DNA from: Dactylorhiza incarnata
Taxonomy: Eukaryota > Streptophyta > Magnoliopsida > Asparagales > Orchidaceae
Assembly: GCA_033032865.1 (NCBI GenBank)
Contig: JAWHQI010000611.1
Coordinates: 418,327 to 482,326 of the forward strand
Direction of reading: 5' to 3'
Length of the DNA stretch: 64,000 nt
A program made the position numbers and the translations under genes. This document shows, piece by piece, positions 23,401 to 32,947 of this stretch. Positions within the stretch are counted from its first letter, which is position 1, and each line of letters starts with the position of its first letter. The notes beneath the pieces were generated by a model, which was given only the letters and a program-made list of their open reading frames with translations, searched no databases and was not told the DNA's origin.

Positions 23401-26400
23401 TTTTATACCTGCTTTATGTTCTGTTTTGCAGATATTAGCAGGTATTCGCGAGTTCTCTTCAGGCACTCGCGTTATATTGTATGTCTGCTTTATGTTCTGT
23501 TTTGCAGATATTAGCAGGTATTCGCGAGTTTTCTTCAGATACTCGCGTTATGTTATATTTCATACCTGCTTTATGTTCTGTTTTGCAGAGATTAGCAGGT
23601 ATTCGCGAGTTCTCTTCAGGTACTCGCGGTATGTTATATTTCATACCTGCTTTATGTTCTGTTTTGCAGAGATTAGCAGGTATTCGCGGGTTCTCTTCAG
23701 GTACTCGCGTATTAGATTGTTTTATACCTGCTTTATGTTCTGTTTTGCAGAGATTAGCAGGTATTCGCGAGTTCTCTTCAGGTACTCGCGTATTAGATTG
23801 TTTTATACCTGCTTTATGTTCTGTTTTGCAGATATTAGCAGGAATTCGCGAGTTCTCATCAGGTACTCGCATAATAGATTGTTTTATACCTGCTTTATGT
23901 TCTGTTTTTGCAGACATTAGCAGGTATTCGCGAGTTCTCATCAGGTACTCGTGTATTAGATTGTTTTATACCTGCTTTATGTTCTGTTTTGCAGATATTA
24001 GCAGATATTCGCGAGTTCTCTTCAGGTACTCGCGTTATATTGTATGTCTGCTTTATGTTCTGTTTTGCAGATATTAGCAGGTATTCGCGAGTTCTCTTCA
24101 GGTACTCGCGTATTAGATTGTTTTATACCTGCTTTATGTTCTGTTTTGCAGATATTAGCAGGTATTCGCGAGTTCTCTTCAGGTACTCGCGTATTAGATT
24201 GTTTTATACCTGCTTTATGTTCTGTTTTGCAGATATTAGCAGGTATTCGCGAGTTCTCTTCAGGTACTCGCGTATTAGATTGTTTTATACCTGCTTTATG
24301 TTCTGTTTTGCAGATATTAGCAGGTATTCGCGAGTTCTCTTCAGGTACTCGCGTATTAGATTGTTTTATACCTGCTTTATGTTCTGTTTTGCAGATATTA
24401 GCAGGTATTCACGAGTTCTCTTCAGGTACTCGCGTATTAGATTGTTTTATACCTGCTTTATGACCTGCTTTGCAGATATTAGTAGGTATTCGCGAGTTCT
24501 CTTCAGGTACTCGCGTTATATTGTATGTCTGCTTTATGTTCTATTTTGCAGATATTAGCAGGTATTCGCGAGTTTTCTTCAGATACTCGCGTTATGTTAT
24601 ATTTCATACCTGCTTTTTGTTCTGTTTTGCAGAGATTAGCAGGTATTCGCGAGTTCTCTTCAGGTACTCGCGGTATGTTATATTTCATACCTGCTTTATG
24701 TTCTGTTTTGCAGAGATTAGCAGGTATTCGCGGGTTCTCTTCAGGTACTCGCGTATTAGATTGTTTTATACCTGCTTTATGTTCTGTTTTGCAGAGATTA
24801 GCAGGTATTCGCGAGTTCTCTTCAGGTACTCACGTATTAGATTGTTTTATACCTGCTTTATGTTCTGTTTTGCAGATATTAGCAGGTATTCGCGAGTTCT
24901 CATCAGGTACTCACGTATTAGATTGTTTTATACCTGCTTTATGTTCTGTTTTGCAGATATTAGCAGATATTCGCGAGTTCTCTTCAGGTACTCGCGTTAT
25001 ATTGTATGTCTGCTTTATGTTCTGTTTTGCAGATATTAGCAGGTATTCGCGAGTTCTCTTCAGGTACTCGCGTATTAGATTGTTTTATACCTGCTTTGTG
25101 TTCTGTTTTGCAGATATTAGCAAGTATTCGCGAGTTCTCTTCAGGTACTCGCGTATTAGATTGTTTTATACCTGTTTTATGTTCTGTTTTGCAGATATTA
25201 GCAAGTATTCGCGAGTTCTCTTCAGGTACTCGCGTATTGGATTGTTTTATACCTGCTTTATGTTCTGTTTTGCAGATATTAGCAGGTATTCGCGAGTTCT
25301 CATCAGGTACTCGCATAATAGATTGTTTTATACCTGCTTTATGTTCTGTTTTTGCAGATATTAGCAGGAATTCGCGAGTTCTCATCAGGTACTCGCGTAT
25401 TAGATTGTTTTATACCTGCTTTATGTTCTGTTTTGCAGACATTAGCAGGAATTCGCGAGTTCTCATCAGGTACTCACGTATTAGATTGTTGTATGTCTGC
25501 TTTATGTTCTGTTTTTGCAGACATTAGCAGGAATTCGCGAGTTCTCATCAGGTACTCGCGTATTAGATTGTTTTATACCTGCTTTATGTTCTGTTTTGCA
25601 GATATTAGCAGGTATTCGCGAGTTCTCTTCGGGGAATCGCGTATTAGATTGTTTTATACCTGCTTTATGTTCTGTTTTGCAGATATTAGCAGATATTCGC
25701 GAGTTCACTTCAGGTACTCGCGTATTAGATTGTTTTATACCTACTTATGTTCTGTTTTGCAGAGATTAGCAGGTATTCGCGAGTTCTTTTCAGGTACTCG
25801 CGTTATGTTTTATACCTGCTTTGAGTTCTCTTTTGCAGAGATTTGCAGGTATTCGCGAGTTCTCTTCAGGTACTCGCGTTATATTTTATATCTGCTTTGG
25901 GTTCTCTTTTGCAGAGATTAGCAGGTACTCGCGAGTTCTTTTCAGGTACTCGCGTTATTTTTTATACCTGCTTTGAGTTCTATTTTGCAGAGATTAGCAG
26001 GTATTCGCGAGTTCTCTTCAGGTACTCGCGTTATAGATTGTTTTATACCTGCACTTGAGTTCTCTCTTTTGTAGAGATTAGCAGGTGTTCGCGAGTTCTC
26101 TTCAGATACTCGCGTTATGTTTTATACCTGCTTCGAGTTCTCTTTTGTAGAGATTAACCGGTATCCGCGAGTTCTTTTCAGGTACTCGCATTAGGTTTTG
26201 TATACCTGCTTTAATTCCTCTTTTGCAGAAAATAGCAGGTGATCGCGAGTTCTCTTCAGGTACTCGCGTTATATTGAATGTCTGCTTTGAGTTCTGTTTT
26301 GCAGAAATTAGCAGGTGTTCGCGAGGTTTCTTCAGGTACTCGCGTTATGTTTTATATGCCTGCTTGGAGTTCTCTTTTGCAGAGATTAGCAGGTCTTCGC

Positions 26401-27240
26401 GAGTTCTTTTCAGGTACTCGCATTGTATTTTATATGCCTAGTTTGAGTTCTCTTTTGTAGAGATTAACAGGTTTTCGCGAGTTCTTTTCAGGTACTCCCG
26501 TTATATTTAATATGTCTGCTTTGAGTTCGCCTTTGCAGAGATTACCAGGTCTTCGCGAGTTCTTTTTAGGTACTCGCGTTATATTTTGTATGTTTTTACA
26601 GAGATTAGTAGGTATTCGCGAGTTCTCTTCAGGTACTCGCATTATAGATTGTTTTTATACCTGCTTTCAGTGCCCTTTTGCAGACATTAGTAGGTATTCA
26701 CGAGTTCTTTTCAGGTACTCGCGCTATGTTTTATACCTGCCTTGAATTCTCTTTTACAGAAAATTGCAGGTGTTCGCGAGTTCTCTTCAGGTACTCGCGT
26801 TATGTTTTATATGCCTGCTTTAAGTTCTGTTTTTGCAGAGGTTAGCAGGTGTTCGCGAGTTCTCTTCAGGTACTCGCGTTATAGATTCTTTTGCCTACTT
26901 TAAGTTCTTTTGCATAGATTTGCAGGTGTTCGTGAGTTCTATTCAGGTACTCGCATTGTAGTTTGCTTTACACCTGCTTAGAGTTCTCTTTTGCAGAGAT
27001 TAGCACTTTTTGGCCCCTCTCTTCATGTACTCGCGCTATAGTAAATACCTGCTTAAGCTTTCTTTTGCAGAGGTTAGCAGGTGATCGCGAGTTCTCTCCA
27101 GGCACTCGCGTGTTCCTATCTCTTTCTGCATGCTCTAACTTTTGCCTTGCAGAAATTACCATATATTGGCAAAGCATGATCAGGTACTTGCAAGACTCTT
27201 CTCCTTTTTATAAGTGCCTTAACTCTTCTCCCTCGCAGAA
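20481..27240 (+). repeat. Array of ~85 palindromic 81/76-bp units
   Basis: The unit is 81 bp in the homogeneous core (20481-25740) and about 75-76 bp in the diverged right part (25740-27240). Each unit is a nested inverted repeat: outer arms GCAGGTA/TACCTGC and inner arms CGCGAGT/ACTCGCG around an 11-nt loop. Each also carries TTCTGTTTTGCAG, a good match to a plant 3' splice site, followed after 10 nt by CAG|GTATT and then CTCTTCAG|GTACT. Because 81 is a multiple of three, both strands show long repetitive open frames, which I do not regard as genes. Sequence variants recur in fixed order, for example the CGCGGG form near 20548, 21837, 23688 and 24728, so there is a higher-order structure. 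The 76-bp form is also found at 43960-44231 and 57909-61047. Confidence 0.92.
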
Positions 27241-27333
27241 GGAAGACAATTTGTGAAATACGGATCGCGATTTTCGTGGGTAAGTTCTACTTTTTCGAAG
27301 TTCTCTATGGAACTTGAAAAAGTGCGGGGATTA
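27241..27333 (+). promoter_or_regulatory. 3' UTR end and purine tract before LTR2 b
   Basis: Short leader to the LTR ending GAAAAAGTGCGGGGATTA, directly before TGTTTACCC. Element A and B 3' LTRs are preceded by the near-identical GAAAATATGCGGGGATTA, so this is the likely plus-strand primer tract. It shows that LTR2 b is a 3' LTR and that the array lies in the 3' UTR. Confidence 0.65.
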
Positions 27334-28967
27334 TGTTTACCCAGAAAACGGCGATCCTCTCCGAGGAGGCCTTTTTCACGGCGTTTTTATACATGACGCG
27401 CCCAGAATGGTAAGAAGGGACGACCTCCTCCTTCAGATCACCCAAGGCGTGTGGCCTCCGTCAGGCCGCCCAGCAGGGGCGGCCTCCTCCGTCAGGCCGC
27501 CCAGCAGGGGCGGCCTACTCAGCCAGACCGCCCAGCAGGGGCGGCCTCCTCCGTCAGACTGCCCAGCAGGGGCGGCCTCCTCCGTCAGACCGCCCAGCAG
27601 GGGCGGCCTCCTCCGTCAGACCGCCCAGCAGGGGCGGCCTCCTCCGTCAGACCGCCCAGCAGGGGCGGCCTCCTCCGTCAGACCGCCCAGCAGGGGCGGC
27701 CTCCTCCGTCAGACCGCCCAGCAGGGGCGGCCTCCTCCGTCAGACCGCCCAGCAGGGGCGGCCTCCTCCGTCAGACCGCCCAGCAGGGGCGGCCTCCTCC
27801 GTCAGACCGCCCAGCAGGGGCGGCCTCCTCCGTCAGACCGCCCAGCAGGGGCGGCCTCCTCCGTCAGACCGCCCAGCAGGGGCGGCCTCCTCCGTCAGAC
27901 CGCCCGGCAGGGGCGGCCTCCTCCGTCAGACCGCCCAGCAGGGGCGGCCTCCTCCGTCAGACCGCCCAGCAGGGGCGGCCTCCTCCGTCAGACCGCCCAG
28001 CAGGGGCGGCCTCCTCCGTCAGACCGCCCAGCAGGGGCGGCCTCCTCCGTCAGACCGCCCAGCAGGGGCGGCCTCCTCCGTCAGACCGCCCGACAGGGGC
28101 GGCCTCCTCCGTCAGACCGCCCAGCAGGGGCGGCCTCCTCCGTCAGACCGCCCAGCAGGGGCGGCCTCCTCCGTCAGACCGCCCAGCAGGGGCGGCCTCC
28201 TCCGCCAGGCCGCCCAGCAGGGGCGGCCTCCTCCGCCAGGCCGCCCAGCAGGGGCGGCCTCCTCCGTCAGGCCGCCCAGCAGGGGCGGCCTCCTCCGTCA
28301 GGCCGCCCAGCAGGGGCGGCCTCCTCCGTCAGGCCGCCCAGCAGGGGCGGCTTCCTCCGTCAGACCGCCCAGCAGTGGCGGCCTCCTCCGTCAGGCCGCC
28401 AAGCCGGACGGCCTCTTCCTTCAGACCGCGCAGGTAGGGATCCAGTCACCGGCTCACCGGAGGTGACGACATCGACCCAGAGCCTATAAATAGGACCCTC
28501 GACCATGAACAAAGGACAGGCAAGTTGGGGGCAAAACTAGCGGCTAGAAACAGCCAGACCGCACCTAGCTGCGGCCTTTCCGAGCGACCTCAACAAAGCA
28601 GCCCGGGCGACCTCAAGAAACAGGCCGGACGGCCTCAACAAAGCAGCCCGGGCGACCTCAAGAAACAGGCCGGGCGGCCTCAGCAAAACAGCCTGGGCGA
28701 CTTGTCTTTCTTATCTGTCATCCTCTTGTACTCATTTCATTTCCATGTACTAAAAGTGGCAAGTTGTAAGACAGATTATTGAATAAAGGGAAAGCCCGTC
28801 GCAGGAGTGGCTTTTGCCGCGACGGGCGAAGTCTGGCCTCGCCGCAAGCTAGCGGCCCTCTCTTCTTCTCCCCTCTTCACTCGCGACCCAAGTAACCAGC
28901 TGCTCGCGGCCTCCTTTTCCCCCAATCCCCTCAAGTAGATCGTGGAGGTGCAATTTTGGATTCAACA
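27334..28967 (+). repeat. LTR2 copy b, complete 3' LTR
   Basis: 1634 bp, from TGTTTACCCAGAAAACGG to GGATTCAACA. U3 contains ~31 copies of the 31-bp unit (27450-28410). The TATA box TATAAATA is at 28485-28492 and a poly(A) signal AATAAA at 28782-28787, followed by the U5 stem-loop 28794-28827. Between TATA and the poly(A) signal lie two to three ~54-bp repeats with CTCAACAAAGCAGCCCGGG. The sequence beyond 28967 is pol of element A. Confidence 0.92.
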
Positions 28968-30649
28968 GCCCCCGCATTTTTGAGCCCGAAGGGCATGACA
29001 AGATAACAATAACATCCATCATTGGTAATGAAGGATGTATGCGGGATATCAGGTTTATGCATCTTAATCTGGTGATAACCAGAAAATGCATCTAGAAAGC
29101 TCATGAAATTATATCCTACCGCGGAATCTACTAAAACATCTATCCGAGGCAAGGGATAGCAATCTTTGGGGCACGCTTTATTGAGCTTTGTGAAGTCCAC
29201 GCACATGCGCCACTTCCCACCAGATTTTGGAACCATTACAATGTTTGACATCCACGTTGGATATTGAATTTCAGAAATAAAACCCGCTTTTAGGAGCTTG
29301 GAAACCTCCTCTCTGATGGGCAATGCCAGCTTTGTTGCCACCTCCCTCTTCTTTTGTTGGATCGGCTTGAATTCAGGAGAGACGTTGAGGTGATGGCATG
29401 CTATGTCTGGATCTACCCCAGGCATGTCCTCCGCTGACCAGGCGAAGATGTCCAAGTTCTCCAACAGGCAGGAGGTTAGTTGAGCTTTTTCCTCTTCCGA
29501 CAGCTCGGCGTTGATGATCAGCTTCTTCTCTTCCCCTTCAGCAATGGGGACTTCTTGGATCTCCTGGGCAGGTTCCAGGTAAACTCCTTTCCGCTCTGTG
29601 CTTTCTTTGATTTCCTCAGGGAGCTTGGACACCTCGTAGATGTCATTCTGAGCCTTGTGAAGTGGTGCCTCGGTGATCACATTAACTGTCTTTACATAGC
29701 ATTCGCGAGCAACCCTTGGATCACTCCGGATCCGATATTGACGCCCCTCAGCGGCGAACTTCAAGGCCAAATGGAAAGTAGATACTACCGCTCTGTAAGC
29801 GTTCAGAATTGGCCTTCCGAAAATTGCACAGTAGCTGCTTGGGGCTTCCACCACCACGAAGTTTATCAGCTTTGTTATACCCCCCAGCGATACCAAAAGC
29901 TTTACGCACCCCTCCACTTCCTTCTTCTCTCCCGAGAAGCCATAGAGGGGCCCTTCCGTGGAGAGTAAAGACTTTCCAGTTTTAAGGGCTTCGAATGTTT
30001 CACGGAAAATGAGATTAACTGAGCTGCCGGTATCAATCAGAATTTTGTGCACGGTGTAGTTTTCAATAACCGCCTTTATCACCACTGCATCATCAAAAGG
30101 ATTTGCATTTGGGGAAAGATCTTCTTGGCCGAAGGTAACGACCGCCCTTTCTGGAGTAGAAGTGGAGGCGACTGCCACTTCTTGCTTCGTAACTCTCCTG
30201 GTGCTAGATTTCCGAGAAGATTCCACTCCTGCCCCACCATGAATGCAATAGACGTTGCCAAGAGGGCCAACGTCATTCACCTCTATACACTCGGTTGTGG
30301 GATGTATATCCCCATAGCAACCTGCCTCTTCCACATCAGCACACTCCCAGGTCACTTCGACCACTTCCTTCTTCTTCTCGGTTCGTGGCTCAACCGGGGT
30401 TTCTTGCCGAATTAACCCTCGGAGCTTCCCTTCTTTCAGGAGCTTCTCTATCAACCACCGGAGGGCCCGGCAATCCTCAGTCTGATGCCCTTCCTCTTTA
30501 TGATATTCACAATAAAAGTTAGGGTTCCGGTTGCGAACTTCTGATTTCAAGGGAGGAGGCCTCTTGAAGTCAGGCCTCTTTTGGAGAATCTGCACGACCT
30601 CATTCATGGTGACGTTGAGAGGGGTGAACGACTCCTGAGATTCATCATA
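28968..30649 (-). pseudogene. pol: pol, N-terminal part: knuckle, protease, RT start (element A)
   Basis: In frame with gag but separated from it by one TGA at 30650-30652. Contains the zinc knuckle CEYHKEEGHQTEDC (C-X2-H-X4-H-X4-C, near 30470-30515), an aspartic protease with IDTGSSVNLIF (near 30030), and RT from the GGKWRMCVDFTKLN motif through LDAFSGYH to VMPFGLKNAG. At 28968 the frame runs into the LTR of the insert and soon stops. The rest of RT, RNase H and integrase lies at 15025-17640. The broken state comes from the insertion; otherwise the frame is clean. Confidence 0.9.
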
Positions 30650-31969
30650 TCAGATGGATGGGATAGTTGGGGATGGTTGTGTGATGTACTGCGGCAGATA
30701 TACAGGCATTATCTGCGGAGCTCCCATGGGTTGAGTGGGTGCGATGGCCAACGGCGGTTTCTGATCTTGAAACCGTTGATGGCCGAGGAATGGTTGTTTA
30801 GGCTTAAGATTCCTCCCCCTCTGAGCCCGGGGTTCGAAATCAGGCCGAGATGGATGATTGTAACGTTGCTGATGAGTTGATGCGGGATTAAACTGATCGT
30901 TATTGCTGAGCAATTTGGCAACATAACCAGGATTGGTCTTTTCTCTCCTGATAAATTTGTTAGCCAGACTAATCATCTCCTGGTATGTTTTTGGCTCCCT
31001 GATTTGAGCTTCAAATTTCAGCGGCCCCTCCCTAAGGCCATGCATCAGAGCGACCCTATATAACTCTGGATCGACGTTTTGCACCTCCATTATCTCCCTT
31101 TGGAAACGGTCGACGAAGCGGGCCCACATTTCGTTTTCCTGCTGCCGTATCTCAAATAGGGCTGTCGGACCGTTCTTCCTCTTTTTCGAGGTAGAGAATC
31201 GAAGCAGAAATTCTCTACGCAGTTCTGCAAAACATCTAATGGATCGAGGATGATTATAGAACCATTCTCTGGCTTGTCCATCGAAGGACGTCACCAGGAG
31301 CTTACACTTAGTTGCATCAGTGATGGTCCTCAGAGCAACAGCCGATTCAAACGCTTGAAGATGAATTGCCGGATCGGACTCCCCACCATATGTTGATAAG
31401 CATGGTTCTCCAAAGTTATTCGGAGCCGGCTCTCCCCGGATCTCATCCGTGAAGGGAGAACTCTCCTCGGCATCCTCGTATAGAGAAAAAGCAGGGTGGT
31501 AGGGGATCTCTGCTGCGGTCATTTGCGGACAGGCCGCCTGATAGGAGCGGGCAGGTGCTCCGGCCGGGTAGGACTGGTAGGCGGCGACCTCAGGCGGATA
31601 GGAAAAGCGAGCGGCCTGAGAAGCCGCCCCCTGGAAGTCAAGGACTCGAGCCGGCATACGCCGCGCGGCCTCTTGGTAGAAATTCTGCCGATCCGCAGAA
31701 CCTTCTGGTGGCGGTTGGGAGTGAGCGACCTGCGCAAATGGGTATGGAGGTGGAGGAGGTAGAACAGGGGTCATGGCCGGGTTAACCGCGGCCTGTTGGG
31801 GGGCTAACCGCTTGGTTAGCAGAGCTAGAGCCTGACTGATCGCGTCCAGACGCTGATCAGTTGCTTTCTGAGCCTGGTCGGCTTCTCTCTTAGTTTGCTC
31901 CAGAGCCTCCCACAGGGAGTCATCGCTATGATCGGACCAGTCTCTTGGAGGGAACTGGCGGTCTGACAT
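30650..31969 (-). CDS. gag: gag of element A, closed by a premature TGA
   Basis: 439 codons from ATG at 31969 (MSDRQFPPRD); the longer frame to 32044 would begin in the primer site, so I prefer the inner ATG. It is the structural nucleocapsid polyprotein. Residues ~20-60 are coiled-coil-like, 65-100 Pro-rich, and ~215-300 match the plant retrotransposon gag domain (core WFYNHPRSIRCFAELRREFL, then a RQQENEMWARFVDRFQ motif). The closing TGA replaces a CGA found in element B, a C-to-T change at a CpG. The frame continues into the knuckle and protease, so gag and pol were one open frame. Whether the stop is ever read through is unknown. Confidence 0.88.
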   Translation of the reverse strand: MSDRQFPPRDWSDHSDDSLWEALEQTKREADQAQKATDQRLDAISQALALLTKRLAPQQAAVNPAMTPVLPPPPPYPFAQVAHSQPPPEGSADRQNFYQEAARRMPARVLDFQGAASQAARFSYPPEVAAYQSYPAGAPARSYQAACPQMTAAEIPYHPAFSLYEDAEESSPFTDEIRGEPAPNNFGEPCLSTYGGESDPAIHLQAFESAVALRTITDATKCKLLVTSFDGQAREWFYNHPRSIRCFAELRREFLLRFSTSKKRKNGPTALFEIRQQENEMWARFVDRFQREIMEVQNVDPELYRVALMHGLREGPLKFEAQIREPKTYQEMISLANKFIRREKTNPGYVAKLLSNNDQFNPASTHQQRYNHPSRPDFEPRAQRGRNLKPKQPFLGHQRFQDQKPPLAIAPTQPMGAPQIMPVYLPQYITQPSPTIPSI

Positions 31970-31999
31970 TCTGAACCAAAGATTTCGCTGATAGCCCGC

Positions 32000-32020
32000 G
32001 ATCTGAAGGTCGCGTGTTTC
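32000..32020 (-). other. Putative primer binding site, element A
   Basis: Directly inside the 5' LTR. Its complement GATCTGAAGGTCGCGTGTT matches, without mismatch over 19 nt, an internal stretch of plant tRNA-Phe (about positions 37-55, as I recall that tRNA). It does not match a tRNA 3' end and has no TGG start. The same 20-21 nt follow the LTRs at 32927-32947, 45075-45095 and 62372-62391. Confidence 0.55.
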
Positions 32021-32856
32021 TGTTCGATTCAAAAGTGCGCTCACGAAGAAAATCGAGGGCTGCGGATTATCGGTTACTATTTGGTTAGAGAATTTAGACC
32101 GCTAGCAGCGGTCGAGGCCGGACTTCGCCCGCCGCGGCAAATGCCACTCTTGCGACGGGCTTTCCTTTGATTGAAAAGTAGCGGTTACAAGTGCAGGAAA
32201 GCATAAGCCGGCCGGTCAAACAGTTCGCAAGACCTGAAACTCGAGACCGGAGCTCCGACAAGCGAGCTCTTCGATTCGAGTGTGTGTATCTTGTGAACAG
32301 TGCCGCCCCCTATTTATAGGCTTGGGGGCCTGCCCGAATGGGCAGGGATAAAATAACCTCCTGCCCGGGTACAGGAGAAACGGGCAGGCGGTGACGGGAT
32401 GCATAGAGAAGAAAAAAGAAAGAGGCCGCGCGACCTGACGGCCTGCCTTCCCTACCCGTCTGACTTGAGGCTGAGGATACCGGGACTAAGTCAATAATGC
32501 AGACCGCGTGGTTTGGAGATTGAGGCCGCGGTCTGCCTTCTGGTCATGACTTAGCCGATCTTCGCGAGGTAACTTGGATAGCCTTTGATCTGGAGCCCCG
32601 GCCTGTTCTTCGGGGCTGGAACCTCGAGTTTCTATGGGACAACCCGCGCGGCCTTCTAGCTGAGACTGCGGATGAACTTTTTGCCTTAGCTCTTGACGAT
32701 CTTCTCCCTTTGGGGGCGATCCGGAAATGACACCAGGCCGCCCGGCCTGGCCCTTCTTGAACTGGGAACCGCTGATCCCGGGACCCAGCGGCCTGACCCA
32801 TGATTTCGAACGGTCTGCTAATGGTCCAACCCGAGAAGCGGTTTTCCGGGCAAACA
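32021..32856 (-). repeat. 5' LTR of element A
   Basis: 836 bp, TGTTTGCCCGGAAAACC to GAATCGAACA on the minus strand. TATA box near 32317; U5 stem-loop at 32127-32160 with one wobble pair. Its outer flank is not satellite but gag of a third element. Confidence 0.92.
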
Positions 32857-32947
32857 ATCGGAGCGGTCTCCAAGGGGGAACTGACGATCTGACATCGTGG
32901 CGAAAAGGATTTCACCGACAATCCGGGATCTGAAGGTCGCGTGTTTC
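32857..32947 (-). pseudogene. Start of element C: primer site, leader and 13 gag codons
   Basis: Minus strand. Primer site 32927-32947, a ~30-nt leader, then ATG at 32895 and codons MSDRQFPLGDRSD, cut by the LTR of element A. This shows that A inserted into, or recombined with, the gag of a related element. The remainder of C is absent from the window. Confidence 0.8.

Larger units (their letters stand above)
19134..28967. mobile_element. Foldback-like insert: inverted LTR, palindromic array, LTR
   Basis: The insert starts TGTTGAATCC and ends GGATTCAACA, so its ends are inverted copies. The left arm, 19134-20480, is the LTR2 sequence in minus orientation, cut short inside its 31-bp repeats. 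The right arm, 27334-28967, is a complete plus-strand LTR2. Between them lies the 81/76-bp array, which keeps a single orientation throughout. The insert interrupts pol of element A, and pol sequence is duplicated on its left. It could be an auto-integration product, a repair product, or a misassembly. There is no coding sequence: long frames inside are repeat translations. Confidence 0.8.
7593..32856 (-). mobile_element. Element A: Tat-lineage Ty3/gypsy LTR retrotransposon with nested insert
   Basis: Full-length element in minus orientation: 5' LTR 32021-32856, primer site 32000-32020, gag, pol, 3' non-coding region with repeats, two antisense genes (plus strand), 3' LTR 7593-8427. Without the insert and the duplicated pol block it would be about 14 kb. 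The pol order with two RNase H regions and the antisense extra genes are Tat-lineage hallmarks. Its flanks disagree: ACCAG of satellite on the left, ATCGG of another element's gag on the right. There is therefore no target duplication, and one flank has been exchanged or deleted since insertion. The two LTRs differ at roughly 6% of sites in the stretch I compared by eye, so the insertion is not recent. One premature gag stop and the nested insert make it non-functional as it stands. Confidence 0.9.

Noticed and set aside
20481..25740. Long open frames on both strands (up to 355 aa) of FADISRYSRVLFRYSR or ENSRIPANICKTEHKAG type
   Set aside because: They follow from an 81-bp unit (27 codons) without stops in several frames; both strands are open at once, there is no start context, and the frames end wherever a 75/76-bp unit breaks the phase.
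27450..28437. Pro/Arg-rich proteins of 328 and 391 aa
   Set aside because: Translation of a 31-bp GC-rich minisatellite inside an LTR, open in more than one frame.
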